Below, piece after piece: positions 1 through 6,282 of a stretch of DNA of 7,194 bases. How positions within the stretch are numbered: the first letter of the stretch is position 1; the number at the start of each line of letters is the position of its first letter. A program made the position numbers and the translations under genes. The stretch comes from Heritagella sp051881655 (GTDB lineage: Bacteria; Bacillota; Clostridia; Oscillospirales; Acutalibacteraceae). Under the pieces are notes generated by a model. It searched no databases and had not been told where the DNA came from. It saw nothing but the letters and a program-made list of their open reading frames with translations. The DNA is taken from the NCBI GenBank assembly GCA_051881655.1, contig JBJEQH010000204.1, positions 1 to 7,194 on the forward strand, written 5' to 3'.

Positions 1-1302
1 GAATTTAATCACCTTGCACAGATCCTGCTTTCCGATCGGCACGGCGGCCAGACGGAGCAGACCGCCCAGCTCTTCTTCTTTTTCGCACAGCACGACCTCA
101 TGCCCGCGCTTTTTGGCCACATAAGCGGCCTCCATACCGGCCGGACCACCGCCGATCACCAGCACCTTTTTCTTTTCTCTGGCCGGGGCAATCTCGTTGG
201 ACTGCACCGAGGGATTGACGGTACAGGCGATGGGCTTTCCGAACATGATCCCGGTCAGGCAGCGGCCGCAGCCGATGCAGGGGCGGATGTCCTCCGGGGT
301 GCCCGCCATGGCCTTGTTGGCAAATTCGCTGTCGCACAGATTGGGGCGCCCGATCATGCAGATATCGGTTTTTCCGTTGGCAATCAGCTCCTCGGCAATC
401 CACGGCTCGTTAATCCGGGCCACCGTGGAGACGGGAATGTGCAGGTGCCGGCGGATTTCCTCCGAGGCATGGGCGTGGGGGGCGGGAGACGTGCCCGGCG
501 CGGGCATGGAGCTGCCGCGCTTGATGGTGTTGCCGCCGGACACATGGATGAAGTCGACCCCGGCCTTTTCCAACTGCTTGGAGACATAGATCATGTCGTT
601 CAGCGTCAGGCCGCCGTCGCTGTACTCATCACCGGAGATACGCACGTCGATGAGGAAATCCCTGCCGCAGGTTTTGCGGATTTCCGCGATGACCTCCAGG
701 GTCAGGCGCAGGCGCCCATTGATGTCACCGCCGTATTCATCGGTGCGCTTGTTGTAAAGCGGGGTTAAAAAGCCGCCCAGTAATCCGTGGGCATGGGCCG
801 CCTGGATCTCCACACCGTCGCCGCCGGCGATCTGGAAGCGCCGGGCCGCCTGGCCGAACTGCTGCACGATGGTGTGCAGCTCCTCCACGGTGACGGGACG
901 GGGCGCCGAGCGGGCGTAGTACGGCCCCACGTTGGAGGGGGCGATCAGCTGCGGCGTTCCGGGAATGGGGAAGGCCATATAGGCCGGGTGGAACAACTGG
1001 GAGAGAATTTTGCAGTCGTACTGATGAACGGCATCCACCAGCTTTTTCCATCCGGGAATGTAGGAATCGTCATAGATGGACATGTCCCCCGGCAGATAGG
1101 TGTACACCGGCTCTACCGTGGTGACCTCGGTGATGATAAGGCCCACACCGCCCTTGGCGCGGTTGGAGTAATGCTCGACCAGCGCATCGGTGACATATCC
1201 CTTATCGGCGAGATTGGTGGAAAGCGGCGGCATAAAAATCCGGTTTTTCACCGTCGTGTTTCCGATTTTGATGGGGCTGAACAGATGAGGATATTGGTTC
1301 AT
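1..1302 (-). CDS. Old Yellow Enzyme / 2,4-dienoyl-CoA reductase family NAD(P)H:flavin oxidoreductase (Fe-S), 3' part outside window
   Basis: Reading from the ATG at 1302, the frame stays open for 434 codons to base 1, so the C-terminal part is missing; the family is usually about 640-680 residues. Residues 1-335 form the FMN-binding TIM barrel, opening MNQYPHLFSPIKIGN, with the conserved stretch AAHAHG...FLTP..NKRTDEYGG at 168-192. Cysteines 342, 345, 348 and 360 (C-x2-C-x2-C-x11-C, in PCIGCGRC) should bind a 4Fe-4S cluster. A Rossmann motif (VLVIGGGPAG, 380-389) begins the FAD/NAD(P)H module. Known relatives are FadH, BaiCD/BaiH and trimethylamine dehydrogenase; they move electrons from NAD(P)H through FAD and Fe-S to FMN and reduce activated C=C bonds. 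Leu174 sits where FadH-like enzymes have a Tyr proton donor (HGYL), so the substrate cannot be assigned. It is cytoplasmic. A GAGG Shine-Dalgarno lies 7 nt upstream, and the gene diverges from an AraC regulator that is its likely controller. Confidence 0.93.
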   Translation of the reverse strand, partial: MNQYPHLFSPIKIGNTTVKNRIFMPPLSTNLADKGYVTDALVEHYSNRAKGGVGLIITEVTTVEPVYTYLPGDMSIYDDSYIPGWKKLVDAVHQYDCKILSQLFHPAYMAFPIPGTPQLIAPSNVGPYYARSAPRPVTVEELHTIVQQFGQAARRFQIAGGDGVEIQAAHAHGLLGGFLTPLYNKRTDEYGGDINGRLRLTLEVIAEIRKTCGRDFLIDVRISGDEYSDGGLTLNDMIYVSKQLEKAGVDFIHVSGGNTIKRGSSMPAPGTSPAPHAHASEEIRRHLHIPVSTVARINEPWIAEELIANGKTDICMIGRPNLCDSEFANKAMAGTPEDIRPCIGCGRCLTGIMFGKPIACTVNPSVQSNEIAPAREKKKVLVIGGGPAGMEAAYVAKKRGHEVVLCEKEEELGGLLRLAAVPIGKQDLCKVIKF

Positions 1303-1357
1303 AGAGGTGCCTCGCTTTCCTGTTTTCTTTCTTAATTCAATAATATCGGGGAAAGGG

Positions 1358-1394
1358 GTGAAATAGTTATCATTTTTTGATACAATACTATCAA
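1358..1394. promoter_or_regulatory. Overlapping divergent promoter candidates (oxidoreductase / AraC regulator)
   Basis: On the plus strand GTGAAA (1358-1363) and TACAAT (1381-1386) are separated by 17 bp and could start transcription of the AraC gene near 1393. On the minus strand TTGATA (complement of 1389-1394) and GATAAC (complement of 1366-1371) are also 17 bp apart and could drive the oxidoreductase with a leader of about 57 nt. The two elements overlap face to face, so polymerase binding should be mutually exclusive. Matches to consensus are partial (4-5 of 6 per box); these are candidates read by eye. Confidence 0.45.
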
Positions 1395-1397
1395 AAA
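1374..1397. repeat. Perfect 9-bp inverted repeat, probable operator
   Basis: TTTTTGATA (1374-1382) and TATCAAAAA (1389-1397) are exact reverse complements separated by CAATAC. The sequence TATCA also occurs at 1368-1372 and 1389-1393, a direct repeat with a 21-bp period (two helical turns), the layout typical of AraC-family half-sites. The element covers the -10 box of the plus promoter candidate and the -35 box of the minus one, so a bound protein could control both genes. The regulator encoded at 1450-2289 is the obvious candidate ligand; this is inference. Confidence 0.6.
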
Positions 1398-1449
1398 CAG
1401 ACTTGCAATTTTCAGGGAATTTATGCCGGACCATGGGGGAGGAGATAAA

Positions 1450-2289
1450 ATGGTACCACGATACAGCCTGCAGAGCGGCACGGTAAAGGCGGGGGAATCC
1501 CATACGTTCCGCTCGGGCAGAAGCTATCTGATGATCCTGCTGACAAACGGGAGCGGTTATATGGTGATCGGTGACACAAAATACACCTGTACCACCACAG
1601 AGATGATTCTGTTAAAGCCGCGCACTGCGCAGACGCTGTTTACCGCCGGGCCGCATGGTTCCTGTGCTTTTTGGGCGGTGCGGGTTTCGCCGGAGGCCCT
1701 GGCTTTTTATTCCGACGAGACCTGCAACCTTGTGGAAAAATACTCGTTTGTCCCCTATCAGACGGCCATCATCCACGGGGGAGTCAATGCGGTGACCACG
1801 CTGAAGAGCCTGTTGTCCCGGCTTTCCACCCTGGGGCAGGAGGAGCAGAAGCTGGGGCTCTCCCTTTATCAGAACAGCCTGCTGTCCCTGTTCCTGGTTC
1901 TGTTTCTCCGGTCCTGCGCACAGAGCGATCAGGTGCGCAGGAAACAGAAAGCGAAGAATCTTCCCATGGACGATGTGTTCCGCTTTATTCATGGTCATCT
2001 GGCAGAGGACCTGTCCCTGCAGCGGCTGGAAAAGGAATTTTATGTCTCGGGCGAGCACATCTCCCGGATGTTCAAAAAGACCGCCGGAATTTCCCTTCAC
2101 GCTTACATCACAAAAGCACGGATTGATTTGAGCAAAAAATATATCCTGCAGGGCGATCCCATCAAGGAGATTTTCAGCCGGTGCGGTTTTGGAAGCTACA
2201 ATCATTTTTTTAAGGCCTTCAAAAAAGAGTGCGGTATGACGCCGAAGGAATACTTCGGGCAGACCTCGGATATCATCCGATCGGTATAG
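1450..2289 (+). CDS. AraC family transcriptional regulator
   Basis: This is a 279-residue AraC/XylS-type regulator. Residues about 5-80 look like the beta-rich cupin ligand-binding domain (SYLMILLTNGSGYMVIGD...). Residues about 173-269 form the C-terminal double helix-turn-helix: the first HTH lies around 189-213 (SLQRLEKEFYVSGEHISRMF), the second around 236-269, ending with the family signature GFGSYNHFFKAFKKECGMTPKEYF split by the recognition helix. I chose the ATG at 1450 because GGGGGAGGAG ends 5 nt before it; an in-frame ATG at 1423 would add nine residues but has a poor ribosome binding site. Divergent orientation to the oxidoreductase and the operator-like repeat between them suggest that it regulates that gene and perhaps itself. 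The inducer is unknown. The family call is firm; the target is inferred. Confidence 0.93.
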   Translation: MVPRYSLQSGTVKAGESHTFRSGRSYLMILLTNGSGYMVIGDTKYTCTTTEMILLKPRTAQTLFTAGPHGSCAFWAVRVSPEALAFYSDETCNLVEKYSFVPYQTAIIHGGVNAVTTLKSLLSRLSTLGQEEQKLGLSLYQNSLLSLFLVLFLRSCAQSDQVRRKQKAKNLPMDDVFRFIHGHLAEDLSLQRLEKEFYVSGEHISRMFKKTAGISLHAYITKARIDLSKKYILQGDPIKEIFSRCGFGSYNHFFKAFKKECGMTPKEYFGQTSDIIRSV

Positions 2290-2540
2290 GGCGGTTGTTT
2301 TGGCAGGACATAAAGCCGCCGTAATCAATTCAGGAGAAGGAAAAAGGAGGGCCTTTCTTCGGAAAAATGCCGGTATTTTGTAAAGGGAATTTTATGGGAC
2401 AGGTTGGCGGGTAGAATGATTTCAGAAACCCGGATTTTCCCGGCGGTACGGATAAAGTCGGGGGGGGAACACGGGTTTCCCGGCAAAAAGCAGAGAGAAC
2501 GGATGAATGTCTATGCCTGTTTATCAAGGAGGAATGGATT
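2290..2540. other. 251-bp intergenic region, no supported gene
   Basis: No reading frame here has a ribosome binding site or recognisable protein. The stretch contains an 8-bp inverted repeat, GAAACCCG (2425-2432) and CGGGTTTC (2472-2479), and a direct repeat TTTCCCGGC (2436-2444 and 2476-2484) just upstream of the CpXC gene. They could form a leader structure or an operator, but I recognise no riboswitch class. A weak GGCGG/CCGCC pairing after the AraC stop lacks a T run and is not a convincing terminator. Confidence 0.5.
2527..2534 (+). promoter_or_regulatory. Strong ribosome binding site of the CpXC gene
   Basis: AAGGAGGA lies 6 nt before the ATG at 2541, close to the ideal Shine-Dalgarno sequence and spacing. 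It fixes this start and indicates efficient translation. Confidence 0.8.
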
Positions 2541-3203
2541 ATGTCCATACAATGTCACAAAACGATAAACTGTCCGCAATGTGGGGAAGTGAATGAAATC
2601 ATCCTTTGGCAGAGTCTGAACGGTGACCTGAATCCGGAGGCAAAACGGCAGCTGCTGGACGGTAATCTGTTCCGGTTCCGGTGTTGTCAGTGCGGATACC
2701 AGGGCCATGTGGATTATGCGATTCTCTACCACGATATGGCCCATAAGGGGATGATCTACTATGTGGCTGAAGACGCTGTGGCAGAGACTCGGGAGATGAT
2801 TGCCCGGGCGGAGAAGAGAGCGGCGCTGGATATGTCCGATTATACAAAGAGAATTGTCACCAGCCAGAATGCTCTGCGGGAAAAGGCGATTCTTCTGGAA
2901 TACGGGCTGGATGACCGCGTAATTGAAGTGATCAAGCTGCTTTATTTCGCCAGCGCCTGTCAGAAGTTCCCGGATGCCTCGATTCAGGGGGTGTTCTTTT
3001 TAGTGGCAGAGGGGAAATACATACTGGATTTTGTGGGCGATAAGCCCCTATGCGCCCAGGTACCGGCTGAACTGTATATGCAAATGAGAGAGGACTGCGC
3101 CGCAAAACTGGAGGCTGGCGGCGATGAAAATGTAATCGATATGAACTGGGCCAGAAAATTTATGAGGAGGGAGAGACAGGCAGCCGCAGAGAGTGGTCTG
3201 TGA
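2541..3203 (+). CDS. CpXC domain-containing protein
   Basis: This 220-residue protein starts with a CpXC domain, named for its Cys-Pro-x-Cys motif: C11-P-Q-C14, followed by C48-x2-C51 in FRCCQCGY, together a probable four-cysteine zinc ribbon. Other family hallmarks I can see are NPEAKRQLLDGNLFRFRC (31-48), the YHDMAHKGMIYY segment (about 63-74) and the later block RIVTSQNALREKAILLEYGLDDRVIEVIKLL. The family is common in Clostridia and has no established function; metal binding is inferred from the cysteines. There is no signal peptide or membrane helix, so a cytoplasmic protein is likely. The ATG at 2541 has an excellent ribosome binding site. It stands alone, with 251 bp before it and 170 bp after it, so operon membership with either neighbour is doubtful. 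Confidence 0.88.
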   Translation: MSIQCHKTINCPQCGEVNEIILWQSLNGDLNPEAKRQLLDGNLFRFRCCQCGYQGHVDYAILYHDMAHKGMIYYVAEDAVAETREMIARAEKRAALDMSDYTKRIVTSQNALREKAILLEYGLDDRVIEVIKLLYFASACQKFPDASIQGVFFLVAEGKYILDFVGDKPLCAQVPAELYMQMREDCAAKLEAGGDENVIDMNWARKFMRRERQAAAESGL

Positions 3204-3212
3204 TCCGGGAAA

Positions 3213-3374
3213 ATGAAATCCGAAGAGAAGGGAAAAGCCTGCATTTGCCGAACCATTTCTGCGGGGAATAAATTGGGCGGTGCAGAGATCTTTTCCTTGC
3301 TTTTCACAGCGGTGGATCGTAAGATAAAAGCAGAAAAAGCGGCCATAGGCTATGCAAAAGGGAGAGAATTTTGA
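3213..3374 (+). CDS. Possible 53-aa small ORF, translationally adjacent to the downstream gene
   Basis: An ATG at 3213 opens 53 codons (MKSEEKGKACICRTISAG...) that stop at TGA 3372-3374, sharing the A with the next gene's ATG (TGATG). The product is basic, with Cys10 and Cys12 and no recognisable domain. The layout would allow translational coupling. Against it, the ribosome binding site is poor and a promoter candidate lies inside the frame at 3297-3325. An ORF this short can arise by chance, so I list it as doubtful. Confidence 0.2.
   Translation: MKSEEKGKACICRTISAGNKLGGAEIFSLLFTAVDRKIKAEKAAIGYAKGREF
3297..3325 (+). promoter_or_regulatory. Candidate promoter for the TIM-barrel gene
   Basis: TTGCTT (3297-3302) and TAAGAT (3320-3325) are 17 bp apart, placing a start near 3332, about 40 nt before the ATG at 3374. 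The box matches are 3 and 4 of 6, so this is a weak by-eye call, supported mainly by its position in the 170-bp gap. Confidence 0.3.
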
Positions 3375-4168
3375 TGGAATGGGGAATGCCCACGCTGATT
3401 GAGACCGATACGCTGGAGGAGTGCGCCGCTTTATGCAAAGAGCTGGGGCTGCACTTTATCGAACTGAATATGAATTTGCCCCAATACCAGGCGGGGGCGG
3501 TTGATGTGGCGCGCTGCCGGGCCATCGCGGAGAAAACCGGCCTTTTCTATACGATCCACCTGGACGAAAACCTGAACGTCAGTGATTTTAATCCCCATGT
3601 GGCCCAGGCGTACCGGCGCACCGTGGAGGAAACGGTGGCGCTGGCCAAGGAGCTGGGCGTCCTGCTTTTGAATATGCATCTGTCCCGTGGGGTGTATTTT
3701 ACGCTGCCCGACCGGCGGGTTTATCTTTTTTCGGCGTACCGGGAAACGTACCTGCAGAGTATGACGGATTTCCGGCAATTGTGTGAAGAGGCCATTGGGG
3801 ATTCGGGGATCAAAATCTGCATCGAAAACAGCGACGGGTTTACGGACTTTCAAAAAGAGGCATTGCGTCTGCTTCTGCCGTCGCCGGTATTCGGGCTGAC
3901 CTTCGATGTGGGGCACAACCACAGCTGCGGCGGGATGGATGAGCCGTACATACGGGAGCAGAAGGAAAAGCTGTATCATATGCATCTGCACGACGCGCAG
4001 GGCGGGAAAAACCACCTGGCCCTGGGGGAAGGGGTACTGGATATCCCCGGGTACCTGGCACTGGCAAAGGAGCGGCACTGCCGGGTGGTGCTGGAGACCA
4101 AAACCATCGCGGGGCTGAGGCAGTCGGTGCGCTGGCTCTCCGATCAAAACCCGGAAGATTTCCGGTGA
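3374..4168 (+). CDS. Sugar phosphate isomerase/epimerase family TIM-barrel protein (AP endonuclease 2 superfamily)
   Basis: The 264-residue protein fits the xylose isomerase-like TIM barrel fold (PF01261). Potential metal ligands fall at the ends of successive strands: E30 (FIELN), H62 (TIHLDE), H102 (NMHLS), E151 (CIENSD), D178 and H181 (FDVGHN), H204/H206-D207 (HMHLHDAQG) and E241 (LETK). This resembles the His/Glu/Asp set of endonuclease IV and of divalent-metal sugar epimerases. Members either isomerise sugars or inositols or cut at abasic sites; the short GKNHLALGEGVLDIPGYL segment (212-229, 'G.G..D') is frequent in the epimerase-like branch, which I favour. The substrate is unknown. The start at ATG 3374 has AAGGGAGAG upstream; a TTG at 3371 is a poorer alternative. 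There is no export signal. The gene ends at a strong hairpin terminator and converges on the YyaL-type gene. Confidence 0.85.
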   Translation: MEWGMPTLIETDTLEECAALCKELGLHFIELNMNLPQYQAGAVDVARCRAIAEKTGLFYTIHLDENLNVSDFNPHVAQAYRRTVEETVALAKELGVLLLNMHLSRGVYFTLPDRRVYLFSAYRETYLQSMTDFRQLCEEAIGDSGIKICIENSDGFTDFQKEALRLLLPSPVFGLTFDVGHNHSCGGMDEPYIREQKEKLYHMHLHDAQGGKNHLALGEGVLDIPGYLALAKERHCRVVLETKTIAGLRQSVRWLSDQNPEDFR

Positions 4169-4216
4169 AAAAGGCCGCGGGGCTGTGCGTGGGGTTGCAC
4201 GGCTCCGCGGCCTTTT
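4169..4216. terminator. Bidirectional Rho-independent terminator between convergent genes
   Basis: AAAAGGCCGCGG (4169-4180) and CCGCGGCCTTTT (4205-4216) are perfect 12-bp reverse complements with a 24-nt loop, in which GTGC/GCAC can pair further. The T run reads as TTTTCCGTTTT on the plus strand, and the A run directly after the TGA gives a T run on the minus strand. It begins one base after the upstream stop codon and lies 6 bp from the stop of the minus-strand gene, so it can end both transcripts. Confidence 0.85.
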
Positions 4217-4221
4217 CCGTT

Positions 4222-4770
4222 TTATGACAAATCGGAGGGAAGAATGTTGACCGGCGGTCGGCAGGCGTGATTTTCACAGACATAATAGGTGGTCTTCCCG
4301 TTTACAAGGGGGTACTCCCGGCTCTCCGGTACGATCTGCACATCGCAGAGAAGCGGCAGATTGCACAGCAGGTCCGGCGGCAGCTCCCGGGGAAAGGTAC
4401 CGGCGCCTTTCATCACCACCGTGATGTGCGGCGGAGGATTCTCCCACAGCAGCAGGGAGAGCAGAAACAGGCCATGGCCGATGGGATACTCCCGCGCCGC
4501 GGGCGACAAAAAGGCGCGCTGCTTTTGGAACAGAACCCTGTACTCGTCCTTTCCGGTCAACTGGTACAGCCGCACCAGGTTGTACGCCATGGCGGAATTC
4601 CCGCTGGGAATGGCCCCGTCATAGGTCTCCTTCGGGTTGAGGAAAAGCTCCTCACTGCCCGCGGGGCACAGGAAAAAGCCGCCCCCTCCCGGTCGGCAAA
4701 CCGCTCCACGGTCTCCCGGCACAGCGCTTCCGCTTTTTGCAGGATTTCCCGATCCAGTGTGGAGGCGCAC
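4222..4770 (-). pseudogene. yyaL: C-terminal part of the YyaL-type gene, displaced into another frame
   Basis: This frame is open from an ATG at 4770 to TAA at 4222, but only the portion downstream of about 4686 is the real continuation of the YyaL-like protein. It reads GGGFFLCPAGSEELFLNPKE, then TYDGAIPSGNSAMAYNLVRL, which matches the conserved 'K..YDGA.PSGNS' block of the family, and continues to a normal-looking C-terminus (NILPSDLS). The first 27 or so codons, from 4770 to about 4690, are an out-of-frame reading of the upstream gene and not homologous protein. There is no good ribosome binding site at 4770, so independent translation is unlikely. Restoring one G in the coding-strand G5 run would join it to the upstream frame as a single protein of about 657 residues, close to the family's usual length. 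Confidence 0.75.
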
Positions 4771-6194
4771 AGCTCCAGAAGGGCCGTGATGGAAAAGGCG
4801 TAATCATCCAGAAACGCGCGGTCCGACCGCTCCCCCTCACGGAAGCTGGTGAAAAGCCGGGAACCCTGCTGCAGGTTTTCCTCCAGGAACCGCTGGGCCC
4901 GGCAGGCGGCCCGCCGGTACTCCTCCTTTTTGGAAACCCGGTGCAGCATGCACAGGGCGGCAATCATCAGCGAGTTCCACGACCGGAGAATCTTGTCATC
5001 GAGCGAAAGGGGAAAGCGGTTTTTTCGGTAGCGGTACAGGCACTGCCGCTCCTCCTCAAAGGCATCGGGGGGATCCTGCTCCCCGCTTTTCAGCCGGTTG
5101 GGAATATTCTTCCCCATAAAGTTGCCGCTGTCGGTGATATCAAAGGCCCGGGCAAACCGCTTGCCCTTTTCCTCTCCCAGAACCGCCCGGATTTCCCCGG
5201 GGGTGAAGGTGTAGTATTTCCCCTCGTCGCCCTCGCTGTCGGCATCCTGTGCACTGTAAAAGCCGCCGCCGGGGGCCGTCATCTCCCGCAGGACATACTC
5301 CGCCGTCTGTTCGGCGGTGTCCAGGAAAAACGGGTCCTCCGTCAGGCGGAAGGCCGCCGCATACGCCATAATCAGCAGGGCGTTGTCATACAGCATTTTC
5401 TCAAAATGGGGGACGAGAAAGCGATGGTCGGTGGAATACCGGGAAAAGCCGTAGCCGATCTGATCGAAAAGGCCGCCGCGGCGCATTTGCCGCAGAGTTT
5501 TCGCCGCCATTTGGAGCGGGGCATTCTCCCCGCTGATTTTGGCATACAGCAGCAGGAACAGAAGATTGTGGGGGGTGGGAAATTTGGGCGCCGGACCGAA
5601 CCCGCCGTTTTCCCTGTCGAACAGCCGGGTCAGCATGGATACGGCAGTTTTGGGCAGGTTCTCCTCCTCCCTGCCCGCAGGGGCCGGAGAGGCCGCCGCT
5701 TTTTTCATCTGCTCCACCAGTTCCCCGGCCGAGCGGAACAGGGCGTTGCGGTCGTGCTCCCATTGGCGGACGATTGCGGTCAGCAGCTCGAGAAAGCCGG
5801 GGGTACCGTACTGCGAATGCACCGGAAAATAGGTGCCCGCAAAAAACGGCTGTTTCTCCCATGTCATGAAAACACTCAGCGGCCAGCCGCCGCTGCCCGT
5901 AAACGCCTGGCACACCGCCATATACACGCTGTCGATATCCGGCCGCTCTTCCCGGTCCACCTTGATGGAAATAAAGTGGTCGTTTAAAAACCGGGCGGTG
6001 CGGCTGTCCTCAAAACTCTCGTGGGCCATTACATGGCACCAGTGGCAGGTGCTGTACCCGATGCTGAGGAAAACCGGCTTGTCCTGGGACTTTGCCTGCA
6101 AAAACGCCTCTTCGCACCACGGGTACCAGTCCACGGGGTTTTCCGCGTGCTGCAGCAGATAGGGGCTCGACTGCCCCTTCAAATGGTTGCTCAT
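4557..6194 (-). CDS. yyaL: Thioredoxin domain-containing protein, YyaL/SSP411 (DUF255) family, frameshifted near its C-terminus
   Basis: The 545-codon frame starts at ATG 6194, with AAGGAG 7 nt upstream. Residues 1-170 are the DUF255 thioredoxin-like domain: MSNHLKGQSSPYLLQHAENP, then C50-H-W-C53 in the CHWCHVM motif and VDREERPDID. From about 185 it enters the alpha/alpha-barrel (six-hairpin glycosidase-like) region, with GGFGPAPKFPTPHNLL, GGLFDQIGYGFSRYSTD, VPHFEKMLYDNALL and GGGFYSAQDADSEG, all typical of bacterial YyaL and human SPATA20. The biochemical role of the family is not established; the CxxC motif suggests a redox or disulfide role in the cytoplasm. Family character is lost after about residue 503 (REG, 4683-4690); the last 41 codons are out of frame and end at 4557, while the true continuation lies in the -1 frame. 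The native protein is therefore either truncated or mis-sequenced here. Confidence 0.88.
   Translation of the reverse strand: MSNHLKGQSSPYLLQHAENPVDWYPWCEEAFLQAKSQDKPVFLSIGYSTCHWCHVMAHESFEDSRTARFLNDHFISIKVDREERPDIDSVYMAVCQAFTGSGGWPLSVFMTWEKQPFFAGTYFPVHSQYGTPGFLELLTAIVRQWEHDRNALFRSAGELVEQMKKAAASPAPAGREEENLPKTAVSMLTRLFDRENGGFGPAPKFPTPHNLLFLLLYAKISGENAPLQMAAKTLRQMRRGGLFDQIGYGFSRYSTDHRFLVPHFEKMLYDNALLIMAYAAAFRLTEDPFFLDTAEQTAEYVLREMTAPGGGFYSAQDADSEGDEGKYYTFTPGEIRAVLGEEKGKRFARAFDITDSGNFMGKNIPNRLKSGEQDPPDAFEEERQCLYRYRKNRFPLSLDDKILRSWNSLMIAALCMLHRVSKKEEYRRAACRAQRFLEENLQQGSRLFTSFREGERSDRAFLDDYAFSITALLELCASTLDREILQKAEALCRETVERFADREGAAFSCAPRAVRSFSSTRRRPMTGPFPAGIPPWRTTWCGCTS
4681..4690 (-). other. Frameshift site in the YyaL-type gene (one base short in a G5/C5 run)
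   Basis: On the coding strand the sequence reads GACCGGGAGGGGGCGGC. Conserved sequence needs D-R-E-G-G-G-F-F, i.e. six Gs after GA; five are present (plus-strand C run at 4682-4686). Adding one G links both conserved halves exactly. This may be a real recent indel, a homopolymer sequencing error or a slippage site. GGG can re-pair in the -1 frame, but no canonical X-XXY-YYZ heptamer is present. Confidence 0.8.
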
Positions 6195-6282
6195 GGGAGC
6201 TCTCCTTTCTTTTTTCTCTGCCCCCAGTATATCCCTTTTTTCATTCGAAATGCTATGGAAAAAGGAGAAAGGGGCGACGTAG
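6195..6282. promoter_or_regulatory. 88-bp divergent intergenic region (yyaL-type / tocopherol cyclase-like)
   Basis: Both flanking genes must be transcribed from this short gap unless a promoter lies inside a neighbour. On the minus strand TATACT (complement of 6226-6231) is a fair -10 box for the YyaL-type gene, about 32 nt before its ATG, without a clear -35 partner. AAGGAG (complement of 6202-6207) is that gene's ribosome binding site. For the plus strand GAAAGGGG (6267-6274) is a moderate ribosome binding site before GTG 6283; I see no good plus-strand promoter. Confidence 0.4.

Noticed and set aside
100..1335. Plus-strand frames of 222 (100-768) and 182 codons (787-1335)
   Set aside because: Both are antisense to the continuous 434-codon oxidoreductase frame, which has FMN, Fe-S and Rossmann motifs.
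1423..1449. Upstream ATG at 1423 as the AraC start
   Set aside because: In frame but with a weak ribosome binding site; the ATG at 1450 has GGGGGAGGAG at correct spacing.
2291..2321. GGCGG...GCCGCC pairing after the AraC stop as a terminator
   Set aside because: Only about five pairs close a long loop and there is no following T run.
1612..2328. 238-codon minus-strand frame opposite the AraC gene
   Set aside because: Shadow of the AraC coding region; the sense product has a full double HTH.
2416..2568. 50-codon plus-strand ORF (MISETRIFPAV...) running into the CpXC gene
   Set aside because: No proper ribosome binding site, low-complexity GC-rich content, and it overlaps a confident start in another frame.
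3431..4147. 238-codon open frame on the minus strand, antisense to the TIM-barrel gene
   Set aside because: No domain, no ribosome binding site, and the sense strand encodes a well-formed metal-site protein.
4675..4690. Programmed -1 ribosomal frameshift in the YyaL-type gene
   Set aside because: No canonical X-XXY-YYZ heptamer matches the zero frame, and family members are normally encoded in one frame; an indel or sequencing error is simpler.
4737..5987. 416-codon open frame on the plus strand, antisense to the YyaL-type gene
   Set aside because: It lies entirely within a gene with clear family motifs; its translation has no recognisable domain and it reflects GC-rich codon bias on the opposite strand.
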